From Apostichopus japonicus (taxonomy: Eukaryota; Echinodermata; Holothuroidea; Aspidochirotida; Stichopodidae), in the NCBI RefSeq assembly GCF_037975245.1, contig NC_092564.1, positions 22,533,984 through 22,597,983 on the forward strand: a stretch of DNA of 64,000 nt, written 5' to 3'. Position numbers and translations under genes: made by a program. Shown here one piece after another: positions 1 through 11,989 of this stretch. The notes below the pieces were generated by a model, which had not been told where the DNA came from, did no database searches, and saw only the letters and a list, made by a program, of their open reading frames with translations. Within the stretch, counting starts at the first letter, position 1; every line of letters begins with the position of its first letter.

Positions 1-21
1 TTAGCCCAAATATTCAAAAGG

Positions 22-3000
22 ATTGTGCATTTTGTGATACAAGCACCAAATTTGGCACACATGTATATAAACATGTTACGAACATATTCAGATATTGGGC
101 CACTCGGAATTCTCTCGTTATGTCCGCCATATTGGATTTCAAAATGGCCGCCATTTGAAATCTACATTTGCGATTATCTCTGGGTCAAATGCTGCTATTG
201 ACTTCATTTTGGTGTCTAAATGTATGTTTTTTGGGGCAAGGAATCCAACGGTACCAATTTCACAATCCAATGCACAATCCATGCACAATTCTTAAGTAGG
301 CTGAAGGGGATGCAGCCTGGTAAGCCCCCTCAGCCTACTTGGTATCTGAGGCTAGGTATATATCGGTACTGAAGATACGTGTACATTAACAGTGTCATGT
401 TAACAAGTTCAGCACTGCCAGGAGTACATGTATGTTGTGGACTCATCGTCATGTGCAGTCCCCTTCACACATACAGAGGGCTGTGCACTGAAGGGCAGCC
501 TTCTTGCATTGCAGCGCCTCACACACCCTTTCTGGCACTTGCAAGAAACCAGCTCAATGCAGCTATGAGCTGCCTCAGGTAGCCTGGTCCAGTATGGTGT
601 GTAGTGTCCTCCAGTCATTGACCAACCCCAGTTGGTTGGTGGAGGGAGCTCTGGTGCTGGCAGCAGTATCTGACCCCACACATGTCCACCTTGATACACT
701 GCCCTCTTGACATGTTCCTCTAAAGCTGCCTTCGTTGGAGGGATCAGCTGCACATCGTTCTTCCTTGCGAAGAGTTGACTCCTGGCCGTGTCAATGTCCG
801 TGCATTTGCTGGTTCGATCATACAACAGGATCACGAACCTCTCGATGATGCACATTGCATCGTTTGGTATGTCACGTGGTGCGGAGGACAGCAGCAGCAG
901 CCCCTCAGTGAGTTCTGGCAGTACCGTCCAGACTGCCCACGCAGTCTTCTTGCCATGTCTGGCAAAACTGGACACAGTGTCGCATCCAGTTAGAGCTTGG
1001 AACATTGGCAGTGCACGAGCCTTCTCTCGTCCCAGTCCAGCTGCTATTTCGTGTGCTGCTAGGTATCGGAATCTTTGGCCTGTTCCAAATGCCAGCCATA
1101 GTTTGTCTTCTGGTTGCAACTCCTGTACCACGGACACTGCCAGCACCACAACATCGGTGTCTACAGTCCGGATGACTATTGAATGGTGTTCATGCTTGAG
1201 ATGAGATGAGATGCATGCAGCAACATCCGACTGTCAGCCTCTTCATGGTTACATGGGGCGAGTGAGGTCAGATCTGGTAGTAGTGGCTGCCTCTCCATCA
1301 GTAATGACGAGTTGCTTGTCCTCCTGGTCAAACCATTCCATGAGAGCTGCTGAGAGGAACCTGAACAACTCGGTCTTGTTGCTGTCCACTCGTAGGAAGT
1401 TCTGCCAGTTTCCTGGTATGGCTGCGTTGGCCACCACACGTCTCCGCACGCCTTGTTCCCGCTTTGCACGTGTACTACCTTTCAGTGAATCAGCAAGGTA
1501 AGTATCCCAGACCAGATCCAGGCGTGAAACTGTTGGCAGCTTCGTAGATATATATGGGATGAAGATCTGATGTGCATACTCTTCAAAGGTCTTTAATGCA
1601 GCCGGCTTCAGCATCTGGACGATGGCTGCTCCATCAAGCACTTTACAGGTAGTGACAGGAGTCTCTGTCTTGGCGTTGGAGACTTCTTCCAAGCATGTGA
1701 TGAGATCATTCTTGGTACCAGTGAAGAGGTTTCCACCAGCAGACAGTGCAGGAGGACATGCCTGGTTCTCGTGACGAAAGAACTCCTCAAGGTTTCCATC
1801 CCTTGGCAGCTAATGTACAGGCGTGCGAAGAGTTCACGGTCATTCTTGACGGAGGCGAGCTCTTGCTGACCTTTGCTCTGGTTTCTTGGAGTGGAAGTGC
1901 TGAACACCTTCAGCTTGTTACGACGAATGGGGTCGTCCAGTGCCTTTGTTCTGTCCAACAGACACTCTCTGGTGAAAGCCTCGAACTGCTCTTGGCCAAT
2001 CCTCTTGGCATTCATCACGGTCTCCACGGCTGCAGGACCTGCGATGTCCTTTGTGTCCAGTGTGACTAGATCCTGACTGTTCTCCTCGAATGGGTTGCCC
2101 ATCTCCTCTATGACACCGACGAGAGAGCGAATATCTTTCACAAATGAAGCCTGTACACTTGGCGTCTGATCATGATGACGTGTGTCTGCTGTTTGCCGTC
2201 TCCAGTATTGGTTCCAGTCATGGAATTCTTCGATCACCCTAGCAACTTCTGGTCCCGCAACCATCCAGCGACGAAGGGCACTAGGGTTGTCAGTGAGCTT
2301 AACTGCGCCACCGTCTCATTTGATGCAGGCATTATTCTGCTCATGTGCCTGGTCAATCGGGATTGAAGAGAACACCATCTGTGTTTTCTGAACTGTGAAA
2401 TGGCCTTCACTGAATTTCTTGGCTACGTCCCGGTGTTTGGTAGTGAGTTAGGCCATGTCCTTCAGGTGCACTGGTATCCACCTAGCATAGTGGGTATGAT
2501 CTAGTGCGTGGAACCAGGTGACCAGCTCTGTCAGAGCATCGAGGTACATCATCAACGATCCCTGCCTGAGAGAACGCACATACACTAGAACCAACAGTTC
2601 TAGTTCCAGCACAGTTGCCCAATAGCGAAACTGGGGGATGTTGTCTCGTCTCTGGCGACACCAGTCTTCAAATGCAGGAAGGTCCTCTGCATCCCTGGTT
2701 TCTCCCAGACAGTAGTGGTTGTAGGCATGGTGTTGCAGGATGTACAGTGCTGCTGCAGTCACTTGATGTGCTCTTCTTGTGCGCAAGACATGAGATGCAC
2801 GCAGGAATGAGTCTGCTGTCCCGGCTGTCGCAATCTCGGCTTGCACAAGTGTTTGCACCCAACCACTCCCTTGCAGCCAGTCCCCCAGTATTTTCAGTGC
2901 CGCCATCTCTATGTGGAGACCACCAAACATCACCATTATGTGGTCTTCACCATAACTCTCTTGCCACTTCCACTGTATCTGCTTGGCCAAAGCAAACAGT

Positions 3001-4545
3001 GGCTGATCCAAGGTGACCACTGGTGTCCAGGATTCAGGTGTTCTACAGCTTTCTTCGCAACGTCCATTGAATGCCGGATCATGGCCACAGTGTGGCCACT
3101 TTCCAGGAGGAGTGGAAGCAGCGACGTGGGGCAGATGACTCTAGCATCTGGTGGCTGTCGGCTGGCATGAAATGCAGCCCAAGATGTGTTTTCATTGTCC
3201 ACTGTACCAGTGTTGTCTTCCAGGACTTGTTTTGCATTGCCTAGCCATTGGTATTCTTCATCAGTCTGCTGTTTGAAGTCTCCTCTGGCCAATGACACAA
3301 CTCCAGCAGCTGGGACAGGCGACTTCTTGATGCTGCTAGTGACAGGGGGTACATCAGTATAATAGTGCGGCAAAGGGGAGACAGTCTTGGACCGTGCATC
3401 CCCAGATTCTCCAGCAACGACGATGCTCCGATTTATTCCTTCACCAGTGTAAGAAGGATGTTGTATGAGGGAGATAGCGGTACCATGGAAGGAGTCTTTT
3501 GATGTTGTTGCACTAGGGTTGTGATCTATGTTGTCTACAGCGGCAGTTGCCTGACATAGATGGATGATGTGGTGCCACGTGTTCGCTTGTGTTTTACGCT
3601 GTTGAACTTCAGTATCTGGGCTGAGGTAATTGCTGCAGGGTTAGTGTCTGCCATCTGGTCCTTGATGCTGGGTCCCTCTAGGATCATGCTGACTAGGGCA
3701 AGCAGCAACGGTGGCACATCTTGACATCCTCCACGGAATCCTGTGAAGGGCTTGGCTTCTCCAAACATGTGACGGCGAACAATGTGTGCAGCACGGGCAA
3801 GATGGACTGCATCACTATCACTGTCCAGCTCGCAGGTTTTGTCAAGAGCAGCACCGAGATCTTCTTCAAATGCCATCAGGATGTCTCTCCCCTTGGTGTG
3901 TGCCCGCATGTCAGGAAACTGAGATAGCAGTCTCTGTTTCAGTCGTGTGGAGTGGACTCTTGTGTCGAACTGCACTCCAAGCTGTTCCATTCTGGACTGA
4001 TAGAGGTGGACAAGATCGGCCAATCTGAATACTGTTGCCGTCTCCTCATCTTGTCTGGTTTTTCCTGCACTAACCCCCCCTAAAAAAACCATCAAATGAA
4101 AGCTTATTCTGTCCTCTTTCAAACAAGCTATTTTCCAGGTCTGGGGGTGTTCGGTGTAGGATTTGGGATTTTTTGAAAATCACCGGAAACCGGAACGCAA
4201 ATCTTGCGCGCTTAACAGGTAAAGGGAGATCGAGAAGCGGCCATGTAATGTAAAGCAGCCATTTTGAAATCCAATATGGCGGCCCATTGGTAAAAATACG
4301 CAATGCAGGTTGTTACCATTGGATTCCTTGCCCCAAAAAACATACATTTAGACACCAAAATGAAGTCAATAGCAGCATTTGACCCAGAGATAATCGCAAA
4401 TGCAGATTTCAAATGGCGGCCATTTTGAAATCCAATATGGCGGACATAAAGAGAGAATTCCCAGTGGCCCAATATCTTAAAATGTTTGCAATATGTTAAT
4501 GTTCATGTGTGCAAAATTTGGTGCTTGTATCACAAAATGCACAAT
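22..4545 (-). mobile_element. Long-TIR DNA transposon (~4.5 kb), family unassigned
   Basis: Positions 22-~255 are repeated in inverted orientation at ~4310-4545. Both termini begin ATTGTGCATTTTGTGATACA when read inward, and the roughly 235-bp arms stay highly similar, including the motif CCATATTGGATTTCAAAATG. A copy of that motif also sits just inside the right arm (~4255-4290). Both outer borders touch AGG (19-21 and 4546-4548), a possible 3-bp target duplication; only 21 bp of left flank is visible, so this is tentative. All sizeable ORFs between the arms run on the minus strand and look like pieces of one transposase-like protein (separate entry). The element lies in or beside the NCAPG2 gene. 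The superfamily is not recognised with confidence. Confidence 0.8.
409..4122 (-). pseudogene. Degraded transposon-encoded protein (LTGCDT-type)
   Basis: Six open segments follow one another on the minus strand: 4122-3535, 3373-2936, 3020-2448, 2264-1608, 1692-1249 and ~1200-409. Read together they resemble a single large protein that I recall as common and uncharacterised in marine invertebrate genomes. Visible motifs are SFVKDIRSLVGVIEEMGNPF, RLDLVWDTYLADSLKG, NWQNFLRVDSNKTELFRFL, HEEADSRMLLHA, RTVDTDVVVLAVS, ALTGCDTVSSF, and a Cys-rich tail (CKCQKGC). Frame breaks occur near 1250-1265 and again near 1195-1215, where the HEEADSR segment and the DTDVVV segment are in different frames. The paired acidic motifs suggest a nuclease-like fold, but this is inference. 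The copy is probably dead, unless some breaks are introns. Confidence 0.65.
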
Positions 4546-5295
4546 AGGTTTGCTATGCTGCTACACTAATTGGCATGAAACTACTGTAAATATTGTAAAC
4601 CATGAAAGTTTTTATCAATTTATTTGCAATTCAAACAGTTAAATACAAAATTTTAACACTCCTGGCAACTATTTCCTATCTGAAAACTTTTGCCACTCTT
4701 TCAGTATTACCATGCTTCAGCATTTTCAAGATAAAAAATTTACAATTCACCAACTCTGTGCCACTCAACTAGCCAACAATAGTAACTGTTGCAGGAGAAC
4801 CAGGGCTGACTGAGATAGAACACCCCCTGATAACTGTACTCATTTGTAGACCGTCTGCTGATCACAGCACTCATTTGTAGACTATCTGCTGATTACTGTA
4901 GTTATTTGTAAACTCTCTGCTGATTACTGCATTTTTTGTAGACCGTCTATTGATCACTTCACTCATTTTATGGGACTGAGTTCTACAGGCAGTCCAGTGG
5001 TCTCAGACTATTATATTTCTTCTCAAACAACCAAAATTATCCTTGCAGATTTCCTAACTACAACCATTTTAATTGATATGATTAACACACAGTGTTACAC
5101 TCCATGAAACCATGATTATGTAAACAAAGAACTTGAAAGTTGAAACAATGTTTGAAGAGAATCCAGACTGAAAGAAGAACAACCAACCAGCTTTCTCAAG
5201 ATTAAGCCCTGCCTTAGTTACTGTTGAAGTAGTCAATGATTGTAGGATTTTATTGTTCTGACCTATAAGATCTAGGTCAATATTTACAAACTCAC
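4546..5295. other. NCAPG2 intron sequence between exon 5 and the transposon
   Basis: No exon was found here. The stretch around 4835-4970 has three or four loose copies of a ~43-bp phrase (CATTTGTAGACCGTCTGCTG and variants). Otherwise it looks like unique AT-rich intron. Confidence 0.5.
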
Positions 5296-8200
5296 GTAAG
5301 CATTAGGTTGAAGAGCATTTGTAATGAGACAGACCATCATGTTTGGAGCAATGTCTTCTTTACCTGGAAAATCTTGGACCCACCTGAGAGAAAGATGGAA
5401 GAGAAAAATGAACTCCATAATTAAAGCAATAGTGAGATGTGATCACTTCTGGCTACCTTAAGTTTAATTGCATTAAGAGGACAGAGCAATACTGAGATGT
5501 GATCACTTCTGGCTACCTTAAAGTTTAATTGCATAAAGAGGACAGAGCAGTACTGAGATGTGATCACTTCTGGCTACCTTAAAGTTCAATTGCATTAAGA
5601 GGACAGAGCAGTAATGACAGGTGATCACTTCTGGCTACCTTAAGTTTTATTGCATAAAGATGACAGAGCAGTAATGACAGGTGATCACTTCTGGCTACCT
5701 TAAAGTTTAATTGCATTAAGAGGACAGAGCAGTACTGAGATGTGATCACTTCTGGCTACCTTAAAGTTCAATTGCATTAAGAGGACAGAGCAGTAATGAC
5801 AGGTGATCACTTCTGGCTACCTTAAGTTTAATTGCATAGAGAGGACAGAGCAGTACTGAGATGTGATCACTTCTGGCTATCTTAAGTTGAAGATGATAGT
5901 GCAACAATTTTTTTCACTCATGACCACCTATCATTCAGTTTATTAGTTCTAAGCCATCTGTGGCATTCTGAAAGTTCTCTTTGTGAAGAGAACTGTTTCA
6001 AATTAACATAATCAGAACTTGTAGCAAATACTTCCCATATTTACTTTCTCATAATTACTGTACTTTCACCTTACATGTCTTTGGGCTTTTGAATTAGCCA
6101 CAATAGTATATATCATGGAACTACATTGTCAAACATAGAAATGAAAGCCAATATAAATTAATCATCTTTGCTCACAAATAAACTGTTCCGCAGAAGCGGG
6201 CATCTTACCATACTTGTAACAGCTTTGCAATTTTCAATCTCAGCTTGTCTTGTGAATCCGGCAGTTCCATTAGCATTTCTGCAGTAAGAATATACAAAGA
6301 AGGATATCGGCATCTACCCTGGAATAATTGAAACAGTTCACACAAAAACCTTCTATACGATTAATGCCCACTTCAAGCTGCATTGCAATTGAATATGTTA
6401 CAATTTGGTGCCACAGTAAAGATAAGGTACCTGAAAACCTGTTACTGGACTTCGACCAAAAGAGCATGTGCTGCAATTGAAATATCTATACACATAATTT
6501 GTGGGACACAAAATTTTCTGTATTGAATCAAATGTTTAATAACTCACTGACATTAGAAGCAGACAAATGACTGCACCAAAGAGACCTTTTGATTCAAATG
6601 AGGATTAGGGTTATGCAATTATATATGAATATATCATGTCTTGGCCAATATGTTGCAATGAGAACATCTATACACTAAATTTGTGGGACACAAAATTTTC
6701 TGTATTGAATCAAATGTTTAATAACTCACTGACATTAGAAGCAGACAAATGACTGCCCCAAAGAGACCTTTTGATTCAAATGACAATTAGGCAGTTATAT
6801 ATATGAATATATCATGTCTTGGCCAATGTGTTGCAATGAGAACATCTATACACTAAATTTGTGGGACACAAAATTTTCTGTATTGAATCAATGTTTAATA
6901 ACTCACTGACATTAGAAGCAGACAAATGACTGCACCAAAGAGACCTTTTGATTCAAATGAGGATTAGGGTTATGCAATTATATATATGAATATATCATGT
7001 CTTGGCCAATGTGTTGCAATGAGAACATCTGTACAGTACACTAAATTTGTGGAACACAAAATTTTCTGTATTGAATCAATGTTTAATAACTCACTGACAT
7101 TAGAAGCAGACAAATGACTGCACCAAAGAGACCTTTTGATTCAAATGAGGATTAGGGTTATGCAATTATATATGAATATATCATGTCTTGGCCAATATGT
7201 TGCAATGAGAACATCTGTACACTAAATTTGTGGGACAACATTTTCTGTATTGAATCAATGTTTAATAACTCACTGACATAAGAAGCAGACAAATGACTGC
7301 ACCAAAGAGACCTTTTGATTCAAATGAGGATTATGCAATTATATATGAATATATCATGTCTTGGCCAATGTGATGCAATGTTAGAGGCCATTGCAAAATC
7401 CAACTTATAAGTCTCAACTGTTTGCTGATGAATTTCGGAAAACAAACTTCTGAAGTAGATTCAATGTGTTTTATTCTAAATGCACTCTGACCAGGCGGAT
7501 AATGGAGAAAAGCTGTCGCAATCGAAAGAAAGAAGTTTATTTTCTGTGGCCCTTATGAAGCGAACGGTTTGCCGTAAAATCACTGTGACTGCCCATGTGA
7601 GCATGTTCATTACCCAAATGTAAACAAAATAGTCTACACATGTGGCCCAATCGAGATTATTATGCAGTCCTATACTCTTATCATATGATAAAAGTGGATA
7701 TCCACTTTTTACAATTCCATGGGAGAAACGTCTGAATACACCTGTTTATTCATTGCAATGCAAGGCAATGTCACAATTTTGCAAGTTACATCGGTAAGAC
7801 CGAGAAAGATACAAGAGCAGGGACCTAAGACAGGCTAGCCACAAAAGTAAAAGTAGGTCTAACGGTCGAAAAACAAAAAAAGAGATTTGACTGGCGCATG
7901 ATCTGTTGGGCGGGGCTTGCAAATTTTGATTGAAGTTTGTAGAATCTACAGACTTGTTAATAAATCTGGCCAATTTTATTCAGCTTAAAATTGTTAATGA
8001 CAAATAACTCAATATAAATAATGAATATTGATATAAAAATTGCATAGAACAGTGTCATTTTTCACTGAACTTTTAGTGCAGTAAGCTGGAAAGGTCGAGG
8101 TTTGAATTTGTCAAACACTTACTGAGACTTTAACATACAGTATATCCTATTTCCAATTCAGTGGCAAACCGAGTATCTCTCCAGTCACCCACTCCCCTTA

Positions 8201-11200
8201 TGAAAATAAATGATATATATCTCTACACCCTAATACCAACAAAACTTACCGTGCAAATGGTTTGCACATTCAACCATTTTCTCAGTGACAATGGATTTTT
8301 CTTGGTCCATATATGCTGCCATGACAACCAAAGTAGCTTCCAAGCAGGAATAAACATCTTCTTCTTCTATCTGGGGAGAACAGAACTTTATTTATACTTA
8401 TTTTTATGAATATAAACATTTTAAAGTCTGCTCCTTTACATGACCTTGACGGCATGCAGTGTATAAACACTGCATGCAGCCACACTGCCTATATTTAGTT
8501 ATTATGTAGATCAACATATGCCATACTAACAATCTGTGTTTGAATACCTTCTGCTACATGCCATGATACAAAGCATTGTCAAAATTATGAGAAATGAGAT
8601 GAGCTGTAGATGTCGTGTGACTTTCTTCAGTGAAACTGTGGCAGCAAGCAGAAACTCACTATGCAAATATGTAACATATTGACTGAACCATCTACACAAG
8701 CTTGAAATTAGGAATTTAATGTGGCCTAGAGTTTAATTGCAGGAATGTTGATCACGCAGATAGAATTGCTACATGTCAAAAAACAGAATGTCTGAATGCA
8801 GTATGCTACAGAAACTTTTCATTATGTAGTTAATCATTGTATGGTTATTGTGAGCTACTATACTAGTTAAACATTGTATGCTTATTGTGAGAGCTACTAA
8901 ACTACGGCTATTTTATTACATCTTCTTACATTAATTTAACAGATCTTGTGCTGATATTATCCAGCACAAGCCAAAAAGTACTGTTTATCAAACTTTGTTT
9001 ATCTGAAGAAAACAGAATCCCTGATATAACTGTTGTCAAGAGATTCTCCATCTGTGAAGCAAGATGCGGACAAACAATACTACCTGATTGATGTTCTCTT
9101 CATCCTCCAGGAGAGACGGTGTAAGATGCTCCCTCAGGTCACTTAAGATACCAAATAGCCCAGACCACAGACTCTCATGTTGCTTTCTTGAGAAACTTTG
9201 AACGACATCATCAAAATTGAAGTCGTCTGTCTTGTTTTTCTGCACATGAGAAAGATGATCCTGACATGTTTAAAGGTAACAGAGTTTATGAGAGGAACAA
9301 AGTACACAGGGAAGTGAGTGAGAAAGAATCACTTGACCTCTAGACTGTACTTCCTGTTAGCAAGATTAATTATCTAGTCTATGCATAAATCCAATGATTA
9401 AAAAGGAAGACAAAAAATATTCTGAGAAAATTTAGTCTTCAATCATTGAGTGTGGAAAGCCTTAAAGATGATATATTAATCTGGAGTTGGCTACTGTACT
9501 TATAATAGTATATTTGGAACGCTGTTTCATTAAACAGAAATCTTGGTGAAGACTAAAATGGTAAGCCCTACAAACATACAGTAGAGTACAGTAAGTGAAA
9601 ACATGGACAGACATTTAAAGCTATAGATGTGAAATGCCCCAGACTATTGTGGTGTTGTCCCCTTTACAGACCAGGAATGAAATCATATCATTCTTTTTCT
9701 CTGATTTTTCTGTTTTTTGCTAAGCACTTTGACTGGTGTTGCCAGAAGTGCTATTTAATTACAATTCACTAATTATAAACTGTTTCATGAGCTATCAATA
9801 TGGAGTTGTTTAAGATTTGGCTTTAAGGTCCCTTTCTCTACTCTCTGATATCAGTTGCAAACTTCTCCAAGAGCATATTGTGAGGCTGTTCAAACTATTC
9901 AGCCAATAATGAATGACCACCAATCAAGCAGATATTTACATTTATTAAATTAAGCAACTTTCGGAGTTTTACTCAATATAAGATAACCATTGATCAAACT
10001 AGTGTAATATTGTGACGAGCCCGGCTCCTCCGATAGTAAAACTATATCAGACTCGCGATAGAAAGGTACTGGGGTTATCTTGATGCCGTATTTCTGCTTC
10101 TTCAGGAGATGTCTCGAACGGAAGAAAACAATGAGTTCACAGAAAAACAAGATCGGATTTGATTAGTGATTCGGTATAATTTCTTCTCTGTCGATTCTCT
10201 TTACAAATAAAACTAAATTACAATGATTTGACTTGACTTGACTTCGTCAATTAAACAATTAGAAGGAGTGATGAAATGGTAACGAAGCAATGACGAAGCG
10301 ACGAACTGATGACGGAGTGATAAATTTCTGACGGAGTAAATAAACTTTCGGCCCCATGCCCTTTTATACCTTACTTCTATAAAATCCCTCTGCGCACAAT
10401 CAGTAGGCAGCCAATAACATGACCATCCTGTATTAACTTAACGATATAAAAATAAGTGCGCTGGCACTGATCTGCCCTGATTGGTTGGGAGTTTGGAAGT
10501 CCCTCCCCTTTCTATGGAAACTTCCATACCACGTGAGAGAACCTTCTCGAATGTTCCACAGACATAATGGAATCTATTTTGGGAAAAGGCCCTGTACCAA
10601 GATTCAATAAGATAGTTAAAAACTTCTCGTGGGAAAACTGAATCCATGACCTAGATAAATACATAAGAGGCCTGTAAGGTATCTCGATGGAGTTTTTCGG
10701 TAACATCAAAGAGATGGTATTACTATTTCATAACACTAGGAGTACATTCTACTTATTCATAAGCCTACAAATACTCGAGCATTACACTCCAGAGAAGATT
10801 GTACACACGAATCAAAGCAACTAGCAACATGTGGCGATAAATAGCAACATCCATGTAATGTATCTTCTCCTTATTGGAGTTCCTTTGGCCATCTCACAAA
10901 CATATATCCTACTCTACATGTTTCCACTGCAAGACAACCAAAATGTCAGCAGGACAACCAAAAATTGGTTAGCTGGTTGTCTTGGGGACAACCACTTGAA
11001 ATTTCATTAAATTTATACACTAAAAACTTTCCACTAAATGGTTAATGAGCAATTGTTTCAGTTAGCTCTGAACAGTTCGTCGCCCAGAAACTTTTCAATC
11101 ACTAGTTTTTATAACAGATAATAAGCTAATATTCAACTTCTATTTCATTATTTAAAATTTGATTTGCCTGACCAAGTTAATAAACTCCATTGCTGTATTG

Positions 11201-11597
11201 ACCAGCATTAAGAAATACATATGCAAAATCAGCTCAAAAAGACTGATTTAAGTTAGAGCGATATAAGGCTTCAACTTCAGGCTAGCTACTCACTTAATAT
11301 GTTAACTTGTTAAAGTTAAGTAATTGCTACTTTAACAAGACATTTTCATCTTCTACTATTTGATCTTCAACAGGACATTTTCACATGTTTATTGTATTGT
11401 TTTTAATGCATAGTCATGCCTGATTGAAGCCTTCTCATGTTTAATAGTATCTGATAGATTTAAACATTTTTCAATGATCAAAGTTACTCACATGCTTTTT
11501 GACAATCTGACAAAGATGTTGATAATCTTTCCCTGCTGTACAAGTCAAAATGGCTTCCCTGTAGTCATTTGATTTAGAGGTTGCTACCTTCATTTTC
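5296..11597 (-). CDS. NCAPG2: Condensin-2 complex subunit G2, N-terminal part (5 coding exons)
   Basis: NCAPG2 is the HEAT-repeat subunit of condensin II, which compacts mitotic chromosomes in the nucleus. The coding exons on the minus strand are 11597-11492 (ATG at 11593-11591, preceded by 4 nt of 5' UTR after a TTCAG acceptor), 9239-9084, 8370-8250, 6278-6209 and 5383-5296. All borders are GT/AG and the phases chain (0, 0, 1, 2, 0), giving 179 aa. Recognition rests on FSRKQHESLWSGLFGILSDL in exon 2, matching the SRKQ-x-x-LW-x-x-L block of vertebrate NCAPG2, on ELPDSQDKLRLKIAKL in exon 4, and on WWVQDFPGKEDIAPN in exon 5, matching the vertebrate TWW-E-K-G-LPAKED region. The later exons are not visible and should lie left of the window. 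The ~7-kb span holds two minisatellites and a probable solo LTR in introns. Any upstream noncoding exons were not found. Confidence 0.88.
5426..5887. repeat. ~60-bp minisatellite in NCAPG2 intron
   Basis: About eight head-to-tail copies of a 59-61-bp unit containing GATCACTTCTGGCTACCTTA and ATTGCATTAAGAGGACAGAG lie ~45 bp outside the exon ending at 5383, immediately upstream of its splice acceptor in gene orientation. Two unit variants alternate (TGAGATGTGATC and TGACAGGTGATC). I found no similarity to the neighbouring exon. Confidence 0.92.
6484..7381. repeat. ~180-190-bp tandem repeat in NCAPG2 intron
   Basis: Five copies of a unit running from CTATACACTAAATTTGTGGG through TTTAATAACTCACTGACATT and ACTGCACCAAAGAGACCTTT to CATGTCTTGGCCAAT. 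Copies differ by small indels (for example GGATTAGGGTTATGCAA against GACAATTAGGC). The last copy is shortened. It lies in the intron between the exons at 8370-8250 and 6278-6209. Confidence 0.92.
10011..10769 (-). mobile_element. Probable solo LTR (Gypsy-type style) in NCAPG2 intron 1
   Basis: The segment begins TGTGACGAGCCCGGCTCCT, a start common in Gypsy-like LTRs, and ends CCTACA (a TG...CA frame). The flanks are AATAT and AATAC, so a 5-bp duplication with one mismatch. Read on the minus strand it contains a good TATA box followed by a GC-rich stretch (TATAAAAGGGCATGGGGCCG, ~10370-10350). No gag/pol remnant adjoins it. The exact borders are uncertain because an alternative TGTAAT...ATTACA frame exists at 10004-10790. 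Confidence 0.45.
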
Positions 11598-11989
11598 CTG
11601 AAGAAAGAGGGAGAGAGAGAGAAAAAGCGAGAGAAGATAAGGTGTGCTGCATTATGCATACCTACTGTATACTGTACAGTAGTTGTATCCCACATAGTTT
11701 ATGTGCAGTTCTATGCTGCGGAAATTGATTACACATTGATTGTACACTTCTATATTTACTAATTTACTACTTTAAGGGCTCGACAGTGTTCAGCAATACT
11801 TGCTTCCTGCTCATTGGCTGCATTGAAACATTCATGAATTATAAAGTAGGCTACTGGAAATTTATATACAAAGAGGCCACCAATAAAACACAGGTCTGTT
11901 TTTTTTTCAGGCAAAATACTCACTAATAAGTGAATATATGTGCATGAGAAATTGTACATACACTTAGTAGTTTTTACTGACATAGTAGT

